Shown here in pieces: positions 58,701-64,000 of a stretch of 64,000 nucleotides of DNA. Under the pieces are notes generated by a model, which did not search any database, was not told the DNA's origin, and saw only the letters and a list, made by a program, of their open reading frames with translations. The stretch is from Enoplolaimus lenunculus (taxonomy: Eukaryota; Nematoda; Enoplea; Enoplida; Thoracostomopsidae). How positions within the stretch are numbered: the first letter of the stretch is position 1; each line of letters starts with the position of its first letter. The stretch covers positions 124,001-188,000 of the forward strand of contig JASANG010003616.1 in assembly GCA_030248215.1 (NCBI GenBank), in the 5' to 3' direction. The translations under genes were made by a program, and so were the position numbers.

Positions 58701-61700
58701 CTTGAGTGAAGGCAGCTGAACCGAGGGATCCTAACTTGGGGTGGCTTTCGGTAAGTGGGGGCCAACACAACGAACCGCCAGATAAGTATGACACTGCTTA
58801 GAGTTGGAAATTGGACAATGAGTAACGGGTTAACAGTTTGGAGAATTTTAATGGATCATGATGGGTTATGGGTCAAGGCATGACCATTATGATTTATACT
58901 TCATTAGAAAATTATACATGCGACTACTGACCTTGAGCCGTAGGCCAGTTACTCACAGGTTAGACACTGTATCCCATTTCCAACTCTGCCACTGGTAAGT
59001 ACCAAGATCCACACCGACGGCAAACGGCTTGGAACTGTATTACGGTTAGATTTAAATGCAGAAATGTTGTGTACTACCCTATGCGTACATAATCACTTGA
59101 GGTATATTGCAGAATATATTTCGCGTTGTTGGTGTTTCACTTATTTTTCAATTAAAATACGTAGTCTTATAACCGTGTTGTGCGTAATTCGTTAATGACA
59201 CTCCACAAGTATATAATTCCACACTACCCAGTAGTCAGAGTTCAAACAGGAACTAAGTTTTGTCGGAACTTGAACCGGGTTTGCATTTCTTTGCAAGAAC
59301 AGGAACCGGTATTTGACATAATTTTCATCACCGAATGACATACTGTTGGAGTTTTTAGAAACTTTCCAAAAAATGACTTAAGCCAATTTTGAGCGATTTG
59401 TTCAAAAGTTTTGCGAAAACATAACAGACACAGTTTGTTAACAGAATTGAACTAATTGCAAAAAAACGCTTATTTCGAAATAACAATAAGAAAATTTTTT
59501 CAAGTAATTAAATGATTATGAATAATTTGCCACAAAACTGTAAAAATTCCGATTCCTGCATCTTTGAAACGGAATGTTTGCAGGAATTCCGGCCGAAACT
59601 ACCAATCCAGTGGAAGCCTGCTACTAGCACCTAAACCACTAGTGCAAACGCCGATGCACAAAACACTTCGAGCTAACATGCTTTCTTGCACAAAACCCAC
59701 TGGACTAAGATAGCCTCAGTTGTGGACAAATAGTTGATTTAGTTAAAGAAGAACATGTATTTTTCGTAAACGGTAGTGCTTGATACAGTGGAATAGAATT
59801 CCGGTTATAACAGCCACACATACCAGAAGGATCGCCCCAAACAGTTAAACTTTACCAACATTTTTAAAGCATGAAACTGGTTCAATAATATTTAGAAAAT
59901 CAGTTTTCACATAACCTTGCACAAGGCTCAAGGACATGGCGCAACCACACTTAACAGAAATAAACTATACCTACAATACTAGCCGTCAACAAATATATTT
60001 GAAAACTAAACAACATTAATAGGGATCAAGACAAGCTATCACGGTAAGCATGCATAAAATACCTGATGAGATCAAGGAATCTCAGTACAATAATGAACTC
60101 AAATCCGTAGTTGAGCATCCGCATCACAGCGCCAACTCCAGCAACCGCCGTAACAATGGCATCAAAGCTGAAAATAGTATGCAGCAAGCTTAACAATCAC
60201 AAAACATCATACCGCTAATAAATCTTTGCAAACAATATAGGTATCTTTGGCAGTTTTCAGATAAAATTTCTCACGCAACGTAGCATTACAAGATTGCATA
60301 CGCCTCTCAGTTTGTTGCCTGACAAAATTAATTGACGAATACTGTTTTGTAATGTCCAAATTAACACAAAAGCTATGTTTTGCAAGCTACCAAAAACATT
60401 TTTAATACAATGTAATATGCATTGAAAAGTATTTTGAAAGCGAATTGCTATATTTCACTAACAATTTAAAAATGTTCATCTTAGATTAAGACTTGGGTGA
60501 CATGTAACAAATTTAATAACAGAAAAACGCTGGAAAACTAACACATTCCAGTAGCATTGGCAATATTTTGGCACTCCCATGGCAACAATCTTCAGGAAGC
60601 ATTCAATGCCAAACACTTAAAACAGATATAAAATTGTGATGATCCTTCGAAATGTTGACTGGGATATTGCTCGTACGGTTGAATGAGACTCCCACCTAGT
60701 CAAGTTCTTTCCCTTGGCAAATATTATCTATTTCGAAACTACTAAATTAGGGTTCAACCAAATAAATGAAAACTTGTTTAAACCATTTTTTGCCAAGGTT
60801 TCTAAAAAGTACAACAACAGTAACTCGGTGATAAAAACTATTTCAAATTCCAGTTGCTGTTCCTGTTCGGCTCCTGCGAAGAAATTCCACTCCTGTTCCC
60901 GTTCCGGCAAAATTTTTTAGTTCCAGTTGCAACCGTGCTAAACATAATCAGCATTCAATCCCAATCTACAGCATGCTTGTTAACCCTCATAACAGCGCTG
61001 TCCGTTCTATGATTGGCTGGATAAAATATTAAGATGATAATTACTATTTGTATGCGCTCGAGATCAATATTTCCAATAATACTATTCGCGCTCTTGCGGA
61101 TATCGATTGGAGCACAATATAAGTCAAGAAGACTTAGCACAAACTGCAGCTTCACGATGCATGTACAAATAATTATGGAATCAGTTTAACGTAGTTTTTG
61201 AACAACAGCTCAATTCACAGAAGCCTCTATTCTACCTTTTCTATTAAAAACCAATTAATGTATTGACTTGATGTAAATTCCTGACTTTTATGTATATTTT
61301 AGTACTACTGAGAAAAGGAATCTGAGCAAATATTTGCATATATACAAAAAAGAAAACCATTCAGAAAATTGACATACCTATCACAATAGTAATACTGCAC
61401 ACGCTGTAGATATCGGACAAATGGCGAAATTTTTGAATGTTTGCTAAAATACGAAATAATGATTATTGATTTTTAAACATCACCTGCTCTTTATCCAAAA
61501 ACGAACCGAAATTTTGATCAAGGCTTATTACAGCCTGACAAAAAGACAATCGAACGATGTGAACCTCTTGCTCAGCAAGTTATTCAGACTATTTATGGTG
61601 CTATAAAAACCGCTGCTCTCGCACGACTTAAAGGTATTATACTAATAAAATTAACAGTAGTAGTAATAATAGTAATAATAATAATAATACAAATACTAAT

Positions 61701-64000
61701 AATAATAATAATAACAATATAATAATAATAATAATGATAATAATGGGTTAGCACTCATGTATTATCTCGCGCCTGGGCATTATTTAATATTTATTTAAAA
61801 GCACTCCAAGATAAGACTGCTTGTTTAGATGCTGCATAAACTGCTATGCATCTAGAAATATCGGACCTCTCCTCACTCAGCCCAAATCCCAACACGAAGA
61901 ATCCCCAGTGTTCAGCACCACTACTCAAAAAATCATGATATCGAACAGACAGAAAACGTGGGTTATTGTCATCTCTATGCGTAGCAAAAACTAAATACCG
62001 CTTTTGCAAATCAGCTCTGAACACTGCATCGTGCCAAACCAATTTGAACTTGGCATAAGTTGCCCGCAAATTAAATATGCCTGTTTTATTCTGTTTCAAC
62101 GGTTCTCTATAAAGCCCCCTTCCTTATCAAATCGAATCAGGCTAGCGAAACGTTTAGCTCCAACAAAACGAAATTTAAGACAAAATGATTGTAGTTACTA
62201 TCTTACTTTGTTGTAAATACGTTTCCGAAACGAAAAACAATCCAGTAAGTAAGGACATGAAGTCTGTAAATACATAACAATCAGTAATACAGTTATTATA
62301 GACGGTGATATTTAACATGGTTCCACTGGAATTTCTGTTTCGGCCGTAATTCCTGCAAAAGCTATATTCCAATTGCTTTTCGCTCCAGCTTTGCAGAACA
62401 CAGGAACCGGAATTTTTACGGTGTTAGTTACAAAATTATTAGTTCGGGATAAATATCCTTCAATTCATTTACACAACAACCCAGCGCTCAAAATTAAAAT
62501 ATATTCCAACGGAACTTCAATGCTTATTAAATTTCAAAATACTCTAGCACCCAAGTAAATTTAAAACATCTTAACATGACTCCGCTATGAGCAGCGACTG
62601 CAGTACGAACGCATAAAAACATAACGATAAAGGGTTAATCTCACAATGAGGGAGAATGAAAACAGCAGAGCTACAAGATCTAGCTAACCAAGCCAATGAA
62701 AATCAGCAAAATAGTTACGCAATGAAAATCAGCAAAATAGTTACGCAATGAAAATCAGCAAAATAGTTACGCAATGAAAATCAGCAAAATAGTTATTAAT
62801 GAAAATCAGCAAAATAGTTACTTACACATGAAGTTTTGAAACCAAAAATGTAGCACGATTTTTTGCAAAACTTGCATAGGTCGATCACAAATATTTCCAC
62901 TGTACCACGTATTGCGCAACTTATCCTTTTTCTAAATCAAAAAGTTATATTTATGTAGATTAAACGAAACAAAAGTTGTAAATATACACAATACCGAAAA
63001 CCCCGTAAACGTAATGTTAGATTGTATGGCTTTATGTTTGAAGCCTCCAAAGATTTGATAAGAATATCTACAAACATTTTTTCGTTTTATACCAACGGGA
63101 ACCAATGGTAATGCTGAACTGCCAGTGAAAAAAGTCCAAAACTTCTTCTAAAATGCAAAATACTCAGATAATCAAACCACACACTTTTATTCAAATATAT
63201 CCCATCGCGTTTGTGTACCTGACAATGTTTCAGTATCAATGTCCGATTGAATAATAACATCAGTACTAAATAACAAGTGCTTGAAAAATTGATACCTCTT
63301 CTGCGGTTATATAGTTAATCCAAAATCTTACCGTCCAGCTACACGACGAAACTTCATAAATCCGATAGAACTTTTCCAAACTCAACCGCCTCGAACCGTC
63401 AAGATCCAATCCGTTAAAGGTTAAAAATACATCTTTAATGCCTGTAGGAAACGAAAAAACATTGTTAAAACATTTAAGCCTAATGTTAAATCTAGCGATA
63501 AAATATTGTGCTGCAACGAGAAACTCTACAAGGCCATTTGACTACAGCTGCACATCAGCGCGAACAAAGCCTGAAAGTATAATTTCATTAACTAGGTATT
63601 AAACAAGACTATTGACAAAATATTCCAAATAATATTCACACCAACATTTCCCAAAAACAAACAAGTACCTTTGGTTGGACAGAAATATTTCATCAACCCG
63701 CAAAATTGTTCAATATCAATTGAAGGAGCGTTTGTGGAACAAGCCCGTCCTCGGCTGGCCAATATATGTGATTGACTACCGCACGCCGAAAGTAACCCAG
63801 TTTGGCTGTTTGATTGAGCAACATCAGGTTGAGTTTCGAGCTGCGAGCGATCGGAATCATCGTGAACCCCATTCGGTTCACAGATTTCTTGCAAATGGAC
63901 AGGAATCGCAGTGAGTAGTTGAAACGCACGACGGCAACCTTCACGACGATGCAAAAACAATTTGCGAAATTTTTCTTTTTCATTGCTGCTAAATTTATCG
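31768..64000 (-). CDS. Two-pore channel (TPC1/TPC3-like), C-terminal part, 15 exons visible, 5' end beyond the window
   Basis: Exons in transcript order: >64000-63669, 63441-63332, 62931-62826, 62263-62207, 61443-61378, 60615-60543, 60167-60063, 36234-36160, 35042-34953, 34538-34447, 33804-33689, 33393-33243, 32927-32812, 32366-32283, 31887-31768. About 564 codons are present, all joins in frame. First comes the cytosolic end of repeat I ([16 protein letters not shown]), a linker, and the EF-hand-like [12 protein letters not shown] segment. Repeat II follows: S1 ([15 protein letters not shown]), S2 ([14 protein letters not shown]), S3 ([13 protein letters not shown]), S4 ([12 protein letters not shown]), S5 ([16 protein letters not shown]), the pore with [16 protein letters not shown], and S6 ([14 protein letters not shown]). 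The C-terminal tail has [11 protein letters not shown]. Family role: cation channel of endosomes and lysosomes gated by PI(3,5)P2 and linked to NAADP signalling. The filter residues VNN match TPC1. The second S4 position is Asp. Stop TAA at 31768-31770. Confidence 0.94.
31932..32075 (+). repeat. Dispersed repeat (GCCCAACATACGTATTTTGG), copy 2
   Basis: Similar to 40576-40745 and 5098-5155; lies between the last two TPC exons. Confidence 0.5.
35250..35655. repeat. 31-bp GC-rich minisatellite, about 13 units
   Basis: Unit reads GTTGATGCACTGTGACGGAC then GGCGCCGTACG. The 31-base period rotates the frame each unit, so all frames stay open for long stretches and false frames arise. In the TPC intron between exons 36160-36234 and 34953-35042. 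Related GC-rich sequence without tandem order lies at 35107-35220 and 35960-36100. Confidence 0.92.
37047..37155. mobile_element. Family E fragment
   Basis: GTGCAAGTTGCAGTTACAAG and related ACTTGCA-type blocks; ends not intact. Confidence 0.5.
37713..38044. repeat. 166-bp tandem duplication with one difference
   Basis: 37713-37878 and 37879-38044 match except for GACGATGAGG versus GACCATGAGG. TPC intron. Confidence 0.92.
38303..38465 (-). repeat. Dispersed repeat (family L), copy 3, reversed
   Basis: CATGTAGCCAGCTCACC and GGGTTTTCAATGAGTTACAA are the reverse complements of blocks in copies 1 and 2. Confidence 0.5.
39667..40090. mobile_element. hAT-like element with GATTCCGATT ends
   Basis: Left CAGGATGCAACCGGATTTCC, right CCAGTTTCGCTTTGCACCAT. 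Interior shares AGCTAAACTACAATCA-type sequence with 41101-41586, 43188-43547 and 45720-45951. Confidence 0.55.
40576..40745 (+). repeat. Dispersed repeat (GCCCCACATACATATTTTGG), copy 3
   Basis: Longest copy of the family at 31932-32075. It contains TTTGCGCATGGCGCAAAG, a small palindrome. Confidence 0.5.
41101..41586. mobile_element. hAT-like element with GATTCCGATT ends, second copy
   Basis: GGTGCAAAGCGGAACTGGAT to TCTCAGATTGCGCCCTG. About 40 bases near the right end (AATCGGAACTCGTTTTGAAT) are tandemly doubled. Confidence 0.55.
42249..42496. mobile_element. Family A TTAGGC element with perfect 8-bp duplication
   Basis: GAAACTTT at 42241-42248 and 42497-42504. Left GGCCAATGTACAGAACAAGG, CCTAAG array about 90 bases long, right GATTTTTACATGGGCC. 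One of the cleanest copies. Confidence 0.93.
43188..43547. mobile_element. hAT-like GATTCCGATT element, third copy
   Basis: CTGTGTGCAATGCGGAACTG at left, CGATTCCGATTGACCAACCT at right, shared AGCTAAACTACAATCA core. Confidence 0.5.
45395..45445. repeat. (TA)n-rich microsatellite
   Basis: Alternating ATATAT with CATATATA interruptions. Confidence 0.85.
45720..45951. mobile_element. hAT-like GATTCCGATT element, right part
   Basis: Core AGCTAAACTACAATCA and right end CACAATTTCGGTTGTACCCT; left end not found. Confidence 0.5.
46327..46502. mobile_element. Family C element
   Basis: CACTGTAAAAAATGGTGAAT to TTTTTTGCAGTA, TA at both sides. Confidence 0.75.
46968..47062. repeat. (ATAC/ATAT)n microsatellite
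   Basis: Tetranucleotide array giving spurious Tyr-Ile-His frames on the + strand. Confidence 0.9.
47085..47396 (+). other. Unassigned open frame of about 103 codons with protein-like composition
   Basis: The frame is open from just after TAA at 47082 to TAA at 47394. It includes [20 protein letters not shown] and [20 protein letters not shown]. The composition is balanced, unlike nearby repeat-derived frames, and it has three Cys. The first in-frame ATG is at 47178; an acceptor TGCAG ends at 47192. I do not recognise the family. It could be a retroposed fragment, an exon of an unseen nested gene, or a chance frame. Confidence 0.3.
47470..47680. repeat. GAGTTGA-rich palindromic repeat
   Basis: Repeated TATGAGTTGAGTTGATT and the inverse AACTCA blocks, similar to the ends of 47780-48409. 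Confidence 0.6.
47780..48409. mobile_element. CACTGTAAATT element with a hAT-like element inserted
   Basis: Outer ends CACTGTAAATTCCAATGAGT and CACTGCAATTTACAGTG. The inserted element spans 47930-48299 (CAGGGTGGCACCGAATCC ... GTTGCCACCCTG), flanked by ATTCAGAT and ATTAAGAT. Confidence 0.88.
48999..49170. mobile_element. Family C element, TA-flanked
   Basis: CACTGCAACACAAAAATGGT to CAATTTTTGCAGTG. Confidence 0.8.
49389..49611. mobile_element. TAGGCCAATCTGCTA palindromic element
   Basis: TAGGCCAATCTGCTA at left and TAGCAGATTGGCCTA at right are perfect inverted repeats of 15 bases. No coding content. Confidence 0.75.
51040..51245. mobile_element. Family C element, worn left end
   Basis: ACAAAATGGTGAATCTAAAC to ACCATATTTTGCAGTG. 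Confidence 0.75.
51608..52038. mobile_element. Family D element, best-preserved copy
   Basis: CTATAGTGACCCGACAAAAG at left (after TA) and TTATTCGGGTCACAACAG at right. Interior matches 19387-19820 through its length. Confidence 0.75.
52881..53107. mobile_element. Family A TTAGGC element
   Basis: GATGTAAAAGACCAGTGCCG, CCTAAG array, CGTTCCGCTCCTGATCTTTA at right. Confidence 0.75.
53509..53805. mobile_element. Family B TTAGGC element with perfect 8-bp duplication
   Basis: GAAATATC at 53501-53508 and 53806-53813. Interior: four tandem units of about 36 bases combining AAACACATTTTTGCAACG with TTAGGC/TTACGC. Confidence 0.93.
54281..54343. repeat. (GATA)n microsatellite
   Basis: GATAGATAGATATATAGATA-type array. 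Confidence 0.92.
54369..54497. mobile_element. Family B element, truncated
   Basis: GGCCCATGTTACTTTTAGGG and GTTTGTGGTGGGTCGTGTAA are followed by a short array; then a CAGGAACCGGAAT fragment of another family (54498-54564) replaces its right half. Confidence 0.7.
55381..55601. mobile_element. Family C element just upstream of the globin gene
   Basis: CACTGTAAAAACGGTTAGTC to CACCATTTTTTTGCAGTC, TA at left. It ends about 118 bases before the globin ATG, so it may be part of the promoter region. Confidence 0.85.
55671..55677 (+). promoter_or_regulatory. Candidate TATA box of the nested globin gene
   Basis: TATATAA lies 49 bases before the globin ATG, which would place transcription start close to the start codon with a very short leader. 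The surrounding DNA is AT-rich, so the match could be chance. A CACTG-family transposon ends at about 55601, so any upstream promoter element would overlap it. Confidence 0.25.
55720..57795 (+). CDS. Intronless globin with predicted N-myristoylation and long disordered extensions, 691 residues, nested in TPC intron
   Basis: One uninterrupted frame from ATG ([10 protein letters not shown]) to TGA. The start fits an N-myristoylation signal: Gly2, Asn3, Ser6, no Pro at 7. Residues 3-160 are Ser/Thr/Pro/Gln-rich and look disordered. The globin fold runs about 163-385: helix [37 protein letters not shown], with the C-helix Pro202 six residues before the CD1 Phe208; helix [21 protein letters not shown], with His295 at the distal (E7) position; helix [12 protein letters not shown], with His328 as the proximal (F8) heme ligand; then G and H ([30 protein letters not shown]). 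About 75 residues separate Phe208 from helix E, where 10-20 are usual. The C-terminal 300 residues are low-complexity, Gln- and Gly-rich. Inferred to bind heme at a membrane, perhaps in sensing or redox rather than bulk oxygen transport. Lack of introns suggests retroposition or intron loss. Confidence 0.86.
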   Translation: MGNQHSATTPGSPAGGDRLPSRSSFGSGNRHKNRTTSHPTQEQEISPNSKQPANNIYAREKLQSDTGTPTGAADGEFNQRFQHSYASNCGDTTLDKVRARAGNATDTGSPGTPLHAINGTTMVDFGRATPPTSSAPQSRQGSTRRRNPQQPRPPSPSAFDSKGLNLNKRTIATVTKLWNRARSMGANEPGRSILQRVLAQSPQIGEVFVKGDEMMHHTGKNATYRSSDANDPQGVDRTNYYSGELTTNSDSLNSQFNQSQRRPSAMDVVANAVDLSYSGSFGLARYRSRINMELHSKRFTKTLDDVIKHLNSWQTIVVGRLRELGAKHAAFKNVGFKPNHWDVFAEAMIEETLDWGSRRERSLAIRHAWIVIVAAIIDELKAGYRAEIKARSGSIYQLSGLQSAAGTPDKTSPAEYGTSKSQLRSRKSLTGSHDNILRKSPRNGDYDDDDEIEDSKANRRSNYMHKVSIIGRPPDLDALLHEIKPGLPDATTENTANPVDPVEQASYRRLTQTDLGAGYRRGSAMLAPARRGGGFNENSSKQVAFATLNEHSFSNSHDDLVGLLHLNDDECQEPDGCFSTILVDSPLAGRKRGGGGGQNGVRDCETGYQFNRFDRGTSFRYPSAAHRAKQAAHASERLQQQQLYRQQNQQQNSGQGQPHDAGGGVPGHPRVEQLMQTQQDDGYYRPRVLSK
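61655..61745. repeat. (AATA)n microsatellite
   Basis: Imperfect AAT/AATA array in a TPC intron. Confidence 0.88.
62695..62824. repeat. 26-bp minisatellite, five units, running into a TPC splice donor
   Basis: Unit AATGAAAATCAGCAAAATAG then TTACGC. The last unit ends at the donor (intron side) of TPC exon 62826-62931. On the gene strand each unit carries GTAACT. Confidence 0.92.

Larger units (their letters stand above)
36235..60062 (-). other. About 23.8-kb TPC intron between the S4 exon and the S4-S5 linker exon
   Basis: The intron splits an Arg codon (AG then A). It contains the nested globin gene on the opposite strand, one unexplained open frame (47085-47396), and many transposon copies listed separately. 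Stretches at 38470-39660, 40750-41100, 43550-45720, 48410-48990, 50160-51000, 52040-52880, 53860-54250, 54570-55380 and 57800-60060 hold no recognised gene. They contain short fragments of the same hAT-like families and AT-rich sequence. It is many times longer than most other introns of the gene. Confidence 0.85.

Noticed and set aside
60955-61155. - strand frame tested as the TPC S2-S3 exon
   Set aside because: Phases do not fit; exon 60543-60615 fits both phases and supplies the expected FLK and WNVFD residues.
1-64000. Retroviral, LTR or Polinton remains
   Set aside because: No reverse transcriptase, integrase, capsid or long terminal repeat pattern was recognised; the mobile content seen is small DNA transposons.

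Overview
This is a stretch of an AT-rich, repeat-loaded invertebrate animal genome. Genes have many small exons with GT-AG introns. The families present (fibronectin type III receptor ectodomain, secreted tyrosinase-like protein, endolysosomal two-pore channel, extended globin) are metazoan. The phylum cannot be fixed from sequence alone. TTAGGC, the nematode telomere hexamer, is abundant here, but it sits inside transposable elements and is not evidence of a telomere. Two-pore channels are reported missing from model nematodes and from Drosophila, so a typical nematode is unlikely.

Layout. (1) About 1.1-19.1 kb, + strand: a 16-exon gene for a secreted or membrane-anchored protein with six fibronectin III-like units, a long Pro/Ser/acidic linker and a Thr-only tract. 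The juxtamembrane part resembles the PTPRB/PTP10D class of receptor tyrosine phosphatases, but the reading frame stops just after a hydrophobic segment and no phosphatase domain is seen. (2) 20.2-26.0 kb, - strand: a 4-exon tyrosinase-like gene of 710 residues that has lost three of the six expected copper-binding histidines and carries a Cys-rich module and an Asn/Asp-rich tail. (3) 26.0-31.8 kb: intergenic, full of small transposons. (4) 31.8-64.0 kb and beyond, - strand: a two-pore channel (TPC) gene. Fifteen exons are visible, from the end of repeat I to the stop codon; the N-terminal half lies past the right edge. (5) 55.7-57.8 kb, + strand: an intronless 691-codon globin gene nested in a roughly 24-kb TPC intron. 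It starts with an N-myristoylation motif and has a greatly enlarged loop between globin helices C and E.

Exon joins were checked by codon phase. Every join in the tyrosinase and TPC models, and every join after exon 2 in the FN3 gene, keeps one open frame. The first join of the FN3 gene is uncertain.

Most of the rest is non-autonomous DNA transposons. The main families are: hAT-like elements (8-bp target duplications, GGCC-ATGT termini) carrying TTAGGC arrays; CACTG...CAGTG elements flanked by TA; CTGTAGTGACCCG elements flanked by TA; TTAA-flanked piggyBac-like elements, one with a tRNA-like segment; and several hAT-like CAGGGT elements. Several are nested in one another, and some press directly against splice sites. 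Minisatellites of 21, 24, 26 and 31 bp are also present. No retrovirus, LTR element, Polinton or CRISPR array was recognised.
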